Assembly (NCBI GenBank): GCA_039978895.1
Contig: JBDWAL010000029.1
Location: 62,001 to 126,000, forward strand
From: Aliishimia sp039978895
GTDB taxonomy: Bacteria > Pseudomonadota > Alphaproteobacteria > Rhodobacterales > Rhodobacteraceae
Direction: 5' to 3'
Length of the DNA: 64,000 nucleotides
The position numbers and the translations under genes are program-made. This document shows positions 34,127-41,746 of the stretch, piece after piece (within the stretch, counting starts at the first letter, position 1; each line of letters opens with the position of its first letter). The notes below the pieces were generated by a model, which ran no database searches, was not told the DNA's origin, and saw only the letters and a program-made list of their open reading frames with translations.

Positions 34127-35131
34127 ATGAGCAACCAGCAAATTCTGATCCGCGAACTGCCCAAGGGAAATCTTGAGCCAACCCATTTCGAAGTCAAAAC
34201 GACAGACATGCCGGAAGCCGGAAATGGTGAGGTTCTGTTGAAAGTCATCTTGATGAGCATCGACGCGGCGAACCGGTCATGGATGCAGGGAGCAACCTAT
34301 CGCGCGCCAGTCCTTCCCGGCGACGCCATGCCGACCTATGCGATATGTGAAGTCGTACAGAGCAATTCGGCACGCGTCGCGGTTGGCGACATCGTGGGAT
34401 GTGAAGCCACGTGGTCTGAATACATCGTGCAGCCCGGTCACAAAGTGCAAAAGATGCCACGCGTGGCGCAACTGTCTCATCTTATCTCAGCCTTTGGGAT
34501 CGCGGGCAAAACTGCGTTTCACGGGTTCATGACGGTTGGCCAGCCGGTCGCTGGGGAAACTGTGTTGGTCTCGGCCGCGGCTGGGTCTGTTGGCGGGTAT
34601 GTCGGGCAAATGGCGAAAGCAACCGGGTGCCGCGTTGTGGGCATCGCGGGTGGTCCCGAAAAATGTGCTTGGGTCGTAGACGAGCTTGGGTTTGATGCCT
34701 GCATTGATTACCGCGAAGCGGGTCTATCCAAAGCAATCAAAGCCGCCTGTCCTGAAGGCGTGGACATCTATTTTGACAACGTGGGCGGCGCGATCCTTGA
34801 ATCTGCGTTGTTCTTTATGAACGAGCGCGGGCGCGTGGTCTGCTGTGGTGCAATCAGCCAATATGACACAACAACACCATCAGGCCCGCGCAACTTGCCG
34901 GGCATGGTCGTGGTCAAACGGCTGCGCATGGAAGGGTTCATCGTCACAGATTTCACCAAAGACGACGCCAAAGCCAACCGCGCTTTGCAACATTGGGTTG
35001 GAACCGGACAAGTCAAAATCTTCGAAGACATCGTTGAGGGCCTAGAGAACGCGCCAGCGGCATTGATCGGACTGTTGAACGGCGACAACAAAGGCAAGCG
35101 CATGGTGCGTGTCGCCGCAGACCCAAGCTAA
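34127..35131 (+). CDS. NADP-dependent alkenal/curcumin reductase-like MDR protein
   Basis: Medium-chain reductase of 334 residues in the leukotriene B4 12-hydroxydehydrogenase/CurA group, which reduces alpha,beta-unsaturated ketones and aldehydes. Family features are SIDAANRSWMQG near residue 45, GKTAFHGFMTVGQPVAGETVLVSAAAGSVGGYVGQMAK (nucleotide site AAAGSVG), YFDNVGGAILESALFFMNERGRVV and the CGAISQYD motif. No zinc ligands. AAGGA lies upstream of the ATG. With the neighbouring crotonase and MaoC hydratase it suggests handling of an enoyl intermediate. Confidence 0.9.
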   Translation: MSNQQILIRELPKGNLEPTHFEVKTTDMPEAGNGEVLLKVILMSIDAANRSWMQGATYRAPVLPGDAMPTYAICEVVQSNSARVAVGDIVGCEATWSEYIVQPGHKVQKMPRVAQLSHLISAFGIAGKTAFHGFMTVGQPVAGETVLVSAAAGSVGGYVGQMAKATGCRVVGIAGGPEKCAWVVDELGFDACIDYREAGLSKAIKAACPEGVDIYFDNVGGAILESALFFMNERGRVVCCGAISQYDTTTPSGPRNLPGMVVVKRLRMEGFIVTDFTKDDAKANRALQHWVGTGQVKIFEDIVEGLENAPAALIGLLNGDNKGKRMVRVAADPS

Positions 35132-35143
35132 AGGGACCCACAC

Positions 35144-35614
35144 ATGTCAAACCTGCAAAATGCCATCGCGCATCTGGAGCCCTTGGTCGGAACCGAAGTC
35201 GGGGTCTCAAGCTGGATCACAGTTGATCAAAAGATGATCGACGAATTTGCGGTCACCACACGTGACGAGCAATGGATCCACGTGGACCCCGAACGCGCCG
35301 CCAAGGAAACCCCGTTTGGGGGGACTATTGCGCACGGGTTCCTCACGCTTAGCCTTGCGAGCAGCTTCGTTTACGAGTGCTTCCCCGTGTTGCCCGGTCA
35401 AGTCATGGGGATCAATTATGGGATGAACAAAATGCGCTTCTTATCCCCGGTGAAAGCAGGGGCAGAAATTCGCGGTCGGTTCACATTGCAAGGCGCCAAG
35501 GCGCGGTCGGACACCGAGTTGATGCGCGAAAATCTGATGACCATCGAAATCAAAGGACAAGACACCCCTGCCTTGGTCGCAGAATGGTTAGGTTTGGCAA
35601 TATTTGACGGGTAA
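35144..35614 (+). CDS. MaoC family dehydratase (R-specific enoyl-CoA hydratase-like)
   Basis: Hot-dog fold hydratase of 156 residues. The hydratase-2 motif with its catalytic Asp and His is DEQWIHVDPERAAKETPFGG, followed by TIAHGFLTLSLASSF. Members add water to trans-2-enoyl-CoA giving the R-hydroxy product. The C-terminal KMRFLSPVKAGAEIRGRF segment is typical of this branch. GGGAC precedes the start. Last gene of the plus-strand catabolic set; 148 bp separate it from the RTX gene. Confidence 0.93.
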   Translation: MSNLQNAIAHLEPLVGTEVGVSSWITVDQKMIDEFAVTTRDEQWIHVDPERAAKETPFGGTIAHGFLTLSLASSFVYECFPVLPGQVMGINYGMNKMRFLSPVKAGAEIRGRFTLQGAKARSDTELMRENLMTIEIKGQDTPALVAEWLGLAIFDG

Positions 35615-35668
35615 ATCCCGTCACGCCGACTCACGAAAGTTGGAAATTACACCATAGGTATCAATGCA

Positions 35669-35697
35669 TTGACGCCACCTCACGCAGGCTTGACGCC
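35669..35697. promoter_or_regulatory. Direct TTGACGCC repeats upstream of the RTX gene
   Basis: TTGACGCC occurs at 35669-35676 and 35690-35697, 21 bp (two helical turns) apart, in the 148-bp gap before the RTX gene. This could be a regulator site or two -35 elements, but no good -10 is visible for either. Support is limited to the repeat itself. Confidence 0.3.
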
Positions 35698-35762
35698 TAA
35701 CGTGTTTCCTTTGCGCATCCCGCTGACCTTCGGCGGCATGAATTAAAGCGAGGAATAGTAAA

Positions 35763-38645
35763 ATGGCTAACATTATTGGTACGATTTTTAATGACACCCT
35801 GAACGGAACAGCAGCAGACGACGTCATCACGGCGTTGGCTGGCGACGACACAGTTTTTGCAAATGACGGCGATGATGTTGTGTTCGGCAACGATGGCGAC
35901 GACATTTTGTACGGCCAACTCGGGAATGACAGCCTTTATGGTTTGGCTGACGACGACACATTATACGGCGGCGGAGGCAACGACTATCTGGCGGGTGGGT
36001 TTGGCAATGACACCATCTACGCAGACACAGGCGACAACCAAGCATTTGGCGGTGCCGGGAACGACACCATCCGATCTTCCGGCACCGGGTCGTATTATGG
36101 CGGCACAGGGAACGATTATATCTATGCCGGGCTCGGCGTGAACGAGACGTTGAACGGCGGTTCCGGGATCGATTGGCTCAACACAACCACCTTTAGCGGC
36201 GCCTACAGCATCAACATGGCAACCGGGGTGACAAACTTTGCCCCCGAAAGCTTTGTGAACTTCGAAAACATCGTGACTGGCAGCGGTGACGACACCATTG
36301 TCGGAACCTCTGGCAACAACTTGATCTTCACCGGAGACGGTGACGACACCGTAAACGCAGGCGATGGCGACGACCGCTTGTATGGCGGCAACGGCAACGA
36401 CACCCTGTACGGTGAAGGCGATGATGACACCCTGTACGGCAACGCCGGGAACGACCGTCTTTATGGCGGGGACGGGGACGACTTTCTGTCAGGCAGCACC
36501 GGGAACGACTACATCGATGCGGGCACCGGAACCAATACCGTTTATGGCGGGTCCGGCAACGACACCATTCGCTCTTCGGGCAACGGAACCTACATTGCGG
36601 GATCAGGCAACGACTATGTTTATGCAGGCAACGGTGGCTCAGAAGTTCTGAACGGTGGCACCGGCGTAGACTGGCTAAACACCACAGCTTGGACCGGAGA
36701 TTACACCATCGATCTCGCAACAGGTGGAACAAACTACCCAGGTGAATCCTTCGTTGGGTTTGAAAACCTTGTCACCGGGTCTGGCAACGATACCTTAACC
36801 GGGACAACCGGCGACAACCGTATCTATGGCGGCAACGGCAACGACACCATTCGTGGTGACGACGGTGACGATTTCTTGATCGGCGGCAACGGCAACGACA
36901 GCCTTTATGGTGAAGCCGACGACGACTATTTGTCAGGTGGCGCGGGCAACGATTACATCGATGCGGGCACCGGGACCAACACAGCCTATGGCGGATCCGG
37001 CAACGACACCATCCGCTCTTCTGGCAACGGCACCTACAACGCTGGCAGCGGCGACGACTATGTCTATGCAGGCAACGGCAGCACCGAAACGCTCGACGGA
37101 TCCTTTGGAACCGACTGGCTCAACACGACCAGCTATTCCGGCAACTACACAGTGAACCTTGACACAGGGGCCACCAATTTCGCGTTCGAGAGCTTCGTGA
37201 ACTTTGAGAACATCATCTCTGGCTCGGGCGACGACACATTGACCGGAACCGCAGGCGACAACCGGATGTACGGCGCGAACGGCGATGACACCATTCGCGG
37301 CGGCGCCGGTGACGACACAGTGGTCGGCAGCAACGGCAATGACCGTCTTTATGGTGATGCAGGCGACGACTATTTGTCAGGCGGCGCGGGCAACGATTAT
37401 ATCGAGGGTGGAACAGGCACCAACACAGCCTATGGCGGGTCCGGCAACGACACCATCCGCTCTTCTGGCAACGGCACCTACAACGCTGGCAGCGGCAACG
37501 ACTATGTCTATGCAGGCAATGGCGCCACCGAAACGCTCGATGGATCAACAGGGACAGACTGGCTGAACACCACCAGCTATTCCGGCGATTATTCCGTGAA
37601 CCTTGATACTGGGGCCACCAATTTCGCTCTCGAGAGTTTCGTCAACTTCGAAAACCTCTCCTCTGGAGCCGGTGATGACACACTTGTCGGAACTTCGGGG
37701 GCCAACCGCATCTATGGCGGTGACGGCGACGACATGATCAACGGCGGTGCGGGCAATGATTTCCTGTATGGCAGCAACGGCAACGATCGCCTTTATGGCG
37801 AAGCAGGCGACGACTATCTGTCAGGCGGCGCGGGCAACGATTATATTGAAGGTGGAACAGGCGACAACACCGTCTATGGCGGCAGCGGAAACGACACAAT
37901 CCGCTCGGGCGGCACAGGCACCTATAACGCAGGCAGCGGCAACGATTATGTCTATGCGGGGCTTGGCGTCAACGAAACGCTGGACGGGTCCACAGGGATA
38001 GACTGGCTGAACACAGCAACGTTCAGCGGCAACTACACAGTCAATCTGGCGACAGGCGGAACCAACTACGTCGGAGAAAGCTTCGTCAACTTTGAGAACA
38101 TCTTTAGCGGAACCGGAAACGACACGCTGACAGGGACATCAGGCAACAACACGATGTATGGCAGCTCTGGGGATGACACAATCGACGGTGGTCTCGGAAA
38201 CGACCTGCTGGATGGTGGCGCAGGTGCGGACCGTTTGGTTGGTGGTTCTGGCGACGACGTTCTGCGCGGACGAGCGGGTGCTGACGAGCTGGTTGGCGGC
38301 TTTGGCGAAGATACCTTCCGGTTCTATTCGACCACAGACTCCGAACTGGGCAGCATCGATACCATTGAAGGTTTCGACGGCGCTGGCATCAACTTCACCT
38401 TCGTAACAGAGGATACCATCGACGTGTCCTTCATCGATGCAGATACCACATTGGCTGGCAACCAAGCCTTTACGTGGGTGGGAACAGCCGCAGTTGGTAA
38501 AGGTGAGCTGGGTGTCTTCAACTCAGGCAGCAACACCTATGTCCGAGGCAATGTAGACAATGACGCGTCAAACGAATTCTACATTTTGATCGAAGACGGC
38601 ACCACTGTTGCAAGCGACTACTGGGGGGGCGACTTCGTACTCTAA
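35763..38645 (+). CDS. RTX-repeat secreted protein with serralysin-type C-terminus
   Basis: Predicted calcium-binding protein of 960 residues, exported by a type I secretion system. Nearly the whole chain is RTX nonapeptides (GGxGxDxLY-like, for example NDTLYGGGGNDYLAGG) arranged in five super-repeats, each an RTX block followed by a conserved non-RTX stretch with DWLNTT, a beta-rich part and ESFVNFENI. The last 110 residues contain GFGEDTFRF and a peptidase M10 serralysin C-terminal-like secretion domain ending DYWGGDFVL, a hydrophobic end usual for type I signals. No catalytic domain is present, so it may be a surface-layer, adhesion or matrix protein. No type I exporter genes are in the window. 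GAGGAA precedes the ATG and a strong terminator follows. Confidence 0.92.
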   Translation: MANIIGTIFNDTLNGTAADDVITALAGDDTVFANDGDDVVFGNDGDDILYGQLGNDSLYGLADDDTLYGGGGNDYLAGGFGNDTIYADTGDNQAFGGAGNDTIRSSGTGSYYGGTGNDYIYAGLGVNETLNGGSGIDWLNTTTFSGAYSINMATGVTNFAPESFVNFENIVTGSGDDTIVGTSGNNLIFTGDGDDTVNAGDGDDRLYGGNGNDTLYGEGDDDTLYGNAGNDRLYGGDGDDFLSGSTGNDYIDAGTGTNTVYGGSGNDTIRSSGNGTYIAGSGNDYVYAGNGGSEVLNGGTGVDWLNTTAWTGDYTIDLATGGTNYPGESFVGFENLVTGSGNDTLTGTTGDNRIYGGNGNDTIRGDDGDDFLIGGNGNDSLYGEADDDYLSGGAGNDYIDAGTGTNTAYGGSGNDTIRSSGNGTYNAGSGDDYVYAGNGSTETLDGSFGTDWLNTTSYSGNYTVNLDTGATNFAFESFVNFENIISGSGDDTLTGTAGDNRMYGANGDDTIRGGAGDDTVVGSNGNDRLYGDAGDDYLSGGAGNDYIEGGTGTNTAYGGSGNDTIRSSGNGTYNAGSGNDYVYAGNGATETLDGSTGTDWLNTTSYSGDYSVNLDTGATNFALESFVNFENLSSGAGDDTLVGTSGANRIYGGDGDDMINGGAGNDFLYGSNGNDRLYGEAGDDYLSGGAGNDYIEGGTGDNTVYGGSGNDTIRSGGTGTYNAGSGNDYVYAGLGVNETLDGSTGIDWLNTATFSGNYTVNLATGGTNYVGESFVNFENIFSGTGNDTLTGTSGNNTMYGSSGDDTIDGGLGNDLLDGGAGADRLVGGSGDDVLRGRAGADELVGGFGEDTFRFYSTTDSELGSIDTIEGFDGAGINFTFVTEDTIDVSFIDADTTLAGNQAFTWVGTAAVGKGELGVFNSGSNTYVRGNVDNDASNEFYILIEDGTTVASDYWGGDFVL
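36171..38444 (+). repeat. Super-repeats in the RTX gene, 444-bp period
   Basis: The codon for Asp in the conserved DWLNT element lies at 36171, 36669, 37113, 37557 and 38001. The last four are exactly 444 bp (148 residues) apart; the first interval is 498 bp, that is 444 plus 54 bp, which equals two RTX nonapeptides. DNA of units three and four is nearly identical over long stretches, so duplication is recent. Boundaries given here run from the first to the end of the fifth unit and are approximate. Confidence 0.85.
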
Positions 38646-38668
38646 GGGTACGTGGCCGCACCAGTGGC

Positions 38669-38700
38669 AGGCGCGACGAGAGATCGTCGCGCCTGTTTTT
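38669..38700 (+). terminator. Strong rho-independent terminator of the RTX gene
   Basis: AGGCGCGACGA and TCGTCGCGCCT form a perfect 11-bp stem with a GAGA tetraloop, followed directly by GTTTTT. It lies 24 bp after the RTX stop codon and insulates it from the convergent regulator gene. Confidence 0.93.
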
Positions 38701-38828
38701 GGTTCAGCAGGTCCGTAATATCAACCGCAAGGCATCATCAGATCATGGAACATATCGACCCAAGATCAGCGCACAACAAACGACCATTGAACGGCAACGC
38801 TCAACGGTCTGTCTGTCTAATTGGGAAC

Positions 38829-40415
38829 TTAAAGAAGGCCGCTTTTGGTGACTTCCATCAACGGAGTGCCACGCATAGAGGCCACCGGATACGACCGGTC
38901 CGCCATATACGCGAGCGAGAAATCAGGCTCCAGCACTTTGATCCGGGCCAAAGCCTTTGCCGCGCCCGCTTCATCACCCGCGTTAAACCGCAACCCGCTC
39001 AGAAAGCGCAAAGGGGGGCGGAAATCAGGGGCTTGGAAATGCGCGATCTCAGCGTGTTTGAGCGCCAGATCACAGTCGCCACTGCGCATAGCTGCGCCCG
39101 CACATACGGCGTGCCACCAACTGCGATTGGGCATGCCAGCAGACAAGCGCAGCGCCCTTTGTGCCATAACAGAGCCTTCTTTGATCTGACCACACCGGAT
39201 CAAAGCTTGCGCATAAATCGCCGTGGCGAACGGGCTGCGGGGATCAAGTTCAACACTGCTGCGCGCCAATTCAGCGGCGACTTCGGGTTGCGCTTGCAGT
39301 TGCAAGGCGACCTCTCCGGTCAAGGCGACAACCATTGGATTGCTGGGATCAAGTGCAAGCGCTTTGCAGCAGTAGGCTTGCGCTTCTTCTGCGGCCTCGG
39401 GGCCTTCGCGCGTGCGTTCCAACATCGCAACCACACGCAACCGAGCCCGCCACGCGAGATGCAACGCGGTGGATTGGGGATCTTGCAACGCCGACAACCA
39501 TTGATCAAACGCCTCGGCTTGTTTGGATTGCTGAAACGGGAAATGGGCGTAAATCTGATAGGGGAGGCGTTCTGGGATCAATGCGCCATCCTGAGACAAC
39601 TTGCCAAAATGCTTGATCGCTTCAAAGGATGCGCGCGAACTCAGGTCAACAAACATTTCGGGTTCGGTCAACGGCCCATCTGGACAACTGTCGCACGCCC
39701 CTGTCCAAATCGCTTGGCGCCGGGCCATGTCGATCAATTGCACTTGATACCGCACTGTCGCACCGATCCGCGCGGACCGAACTTGCACACCCAAACGATC
39801 CGGAGCACCCGGTGCGTTGGGGTCCATCTGGACAACTGCATTTCCATTGCGCGCCACCTGAGACGCGATATCGGACGTCAATATTTCTGTCGTCGCGCGC
39901 AATCCTTGATCCGAGCAAGACGGCGGCAAGGTCACCAAAACAGCCAACCGGCTAGGTTGCGGGCGACGCGCAGGGGCAACACCGCGCGACAACCGTTCAA
40001 ATTCGGCCCGGCGGTCACGCAACCAGTCTTCAAATTCAGGATCAGGGACATCAAGGCCGCTTGCGAACTCGGGTGTCTCACCCAAATTGGCATCGCCTTG
40101 CAGATCGATTGTGATCCGTTCTGGGTTCAAACCAACACTGGTGTTGCCCGTGATCAAAACATCTGGTTCCAACGCGCGGCGCAAAGTCGACAAGGCTTGG
40201 CGCAAGCTCGCCGCGCCCTTCGCGGGGGAGGCCTCGCTCCAGAGTTTGTCTTGCAAAAAGGCACGCGGTCGGCACATGCCTTGCCCTGTCGCAATCAAGA
40301 TCAACAGCGCCTGCAACTTAGCAGCGCGCGGAGTCACGACATAGCCGTCCGGGTGCATCAAAGTCACTGGTCCGGCAAGTCGCAATATCAATGGCGCATC
40401 GAAGATACGTGTCAT
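38829..40415 (-). CDS. SARP/CadC-like transcriptional regulator with TPR domain
   Basis: Regulator of 528 residues from the ATG at 40415. The N-terminal 95 residues form an OmpR/SARP-type winged helix: VVTPRAAKLQALLILIATGQ, the ARxxLxxxLW-like RAFLQDKLWSEASPAKGAASLRQALSTLRRAL and LITGNTSVGL. A middle domain around LAVLVTLPPSCSDQGLRATTEILTSDIASQV resembles the sugar-binding-like or FlgO-like domain common to such proteins, and the last 250 residues are TPR-type helices. No membrane segment is visible, so it is a one-component cytoplasmic regulator. It lies divergent to the PAP2 gene and convergent to the RTX gene; either may be its target. Starts at 40451 or 40427 are possible alternatives. 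Confidence 0.8.
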   Translation of the reverse strand: MTRIFDAPLILRLAGPVTLMHPDGYVVTPRAAKLQALLILIATGQGMCRPRAFLQDKLWSEASPAKGAASLRQALSTLRRALEPDVLITGNTSVGLNPERITIDLQGDANLGETPEFASGLDVPDPEFEDWLRDRRAEFERLSRGVAPARRPQPSRLAVLVTLPPSCSDQGLRATTEILTSDIASQVARNGNAVVQMDPNAPGAPDRLGVQVRSARIGATVRYQVQLIDMARRQAIWTGACDSCPDGPLTEPEMFVDLSSRASFEAIKHFGKLSQDGALIPERLPYQIYAHFPFQQSKQAEAFDQWLSALQDPQSTALHLAWRARLRVVAMLERTREGPEAAEEAQAYCCKALALDPSNPMVVALTGEVALQLQAQPEVAAELARSSVELDPRSPFATAIYAQALIRCGQIKEGSVMAQRALRLSAGMPNRSWWHAVCAGAAMRSGDCDLALKHAEIAHFQAPDFRPPLRFLSGLRFNAGDEAGAAKALARIKVLEPDFSLAYMADRSYPVASMRGTPLMEVTKSGLL

Positions 40416-40591
40416 GCTCTGTCCCATCGCTGAGGTGGTTAACCAAAACACAATGCCACTTAGAGGGGTATGATCGCTATGGATGAATTCCTTACCTTCT
40501 GTCTCAGGCCGCCCATCGGTTAGGCTTTTGACAATTTTTTAAAAGAATCGGCGCGATTTATTTCTATGCGCCAAGCACAAATGAGGCCAAA

Positions 40592-41746
40592 ATGTCCGTT
40601 CAATCCGTCCAAGCGTTGATTTCAACGCAGTCCACACAATCCACTCAATCGACACAGTCAACGCAAGGCGGCGGCGGTGGAGGAGGCGGGCTAAGTCCCC
40701 TTCTGGCATCAGCCCTTGCCGCCAGTCATGACGGGATCGTCGGGACAGAAACGCTAGACACAACCGCAATCGCGCAGCGCCTTGAAGCCTTCAAATCGCT
40801 AGAAGCCAGCGAGGCCGAGCGCCTGCAAGACCCAAGCGCCCTGCCCCGCATGCCAGACGCGACCTATGCCACACAAGCCGTGACCAGCGGGTTGCTGCAG
40901 ACAGTGCGCGTTATCACAACCAAGACCAAAGCCACTGTTCATGCACGCATAACCAGCGCCGAGGGCAGTGTCGCAGACTCCTTTGGCGACACCCCAATGA
41001 GCGTTTTGATCAGACCCGCATTGGCGCAATTTCCGGATCAGTTGAACTACGTGCGCAGCTATGCGGACTTGCGCGATGAACGAATGCCCGAGATTCTTGT
41101 GCAGCTTGGGGACGTTGTTTCCTTTTTTGCTGCCATCGATCAATTGGACGGTTCACGCACGCCCAATACGCTGAAACTTCTGCATGCAGCCGTCGGGTTT
41201 TCCGGCGCGATCACACAGCAAATCAAGCTGGCCTTTGACGCACCACGCCCGGCTGAGTTTTCACCGCGCATCCAGCCGATCATAAAAACGCCATCGCATG
41301 GAAGTCTGCCAAGCGGGCACGCGACCGAGTCCTATTTGATGGCCTCAATCCTGACTTTATTGCGCGGCGGTCGGCCAAAATCCGCCGTTGGGCATATGGA
41401 ACATCGCTTCCGACTGGCCGCGCGGGTGGCATCCAACCGCACCGTTGCTGGCGTGCACTACCCAGTCGATAGCGCCGCCGGAGCCGTTTTGGGACTATCG
41501 CTCGCAGAACATCTTGCTGCTGTCGCGGGTCATTCAAGCGACATCGGTCAATGGCGCTTTGACGGCACTGCATGGGCAAACGCGGACTTTCACCAAGGCA
41601 CCATGGCTGACATGATCGGCAACGCAGTCGATTCTGGTGGCGCGGCTATCATGCGCCGAGACGAAGCCGAGACACGGGCAACCGACGATCTTTGGGCGCG
41701 GATGTGGCACAAAGCCGTCGCGGAATTGGTGCAAGACAATGGATGA
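40592..41746 (+). CDS. PAP2/vanadium haloperoxidase superfamily protein
   Basis: Soluble-looking member of the PAP2/vanadium-chloroperoxidase superfamily, 384 residues. The three phosphate- or vanadate-binding motifs are complete: K212-x6-R219-P220, P240-S-G-H243 and R283-x5-H289-x3-D293. There is no signal peptide or membrane helix set, which favours the haloperoxidase-like or soluble acid phosphatase branch over lipid phosphatases. The N-terminus carries five STQ triplets followed by eight Gly residues, an unusual low-complexity linker. The gene is translationally coupled (8-nt overlap) to a subtilisin-like protease gene, and is divergent from a SARP-like regulator. GAGG lies five bases before the ATG. 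Function unknown. Confidence 0.83.
   Translation: MSVQSVQALISTQSTQSTQSTQSTQGGGGGGGGLSPLLASALAASHDGIVGTETLDTTAIAQRLEAFKSLEASEAERLQDPSALPRMPDATYATQAVTSGLLQTVRVITTKTKATVHARITSAEGSVADSFGDTPMSVLIRPALAQFPDQLNYVRSYADLRDERMPEILVQLGDVVSFFAAIDQLDGSRTPNTLKLLHAAVGFSGAITQQIKLAFDAPRPAEFSPRIQPIIKTPSHGSLPSGHATESYLMASILTLLRGGRPKSAVGHMEHRFRLAARVASNRTVAGVHYPVDSAAGAVLGLSLAEHLAAVAGHSSDIGQWRFDGTAWANADFHQGTMADMIGNAVDSGGAAIMRRDEAETRATDDLWARMWHKAVAELVQDNG

Noticed and set aside
36171..38444. CRISPR-like or mobile repeat array
   Set aside because: The periodic sequence is in frame throughout and encodes RTX nonapeptides and a conserved protein module; there are no short repeat-spacer units.
38652..40433. 593-residue open frame on the plus strand opposite the SARP-like regulator
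   Set aside because: Composition is dominated by Arg, His, Gln and Cys, no motif is recognisable, and the opposite strand encodes a clear winged-helix/TPR protein. It is an antisense shadow.
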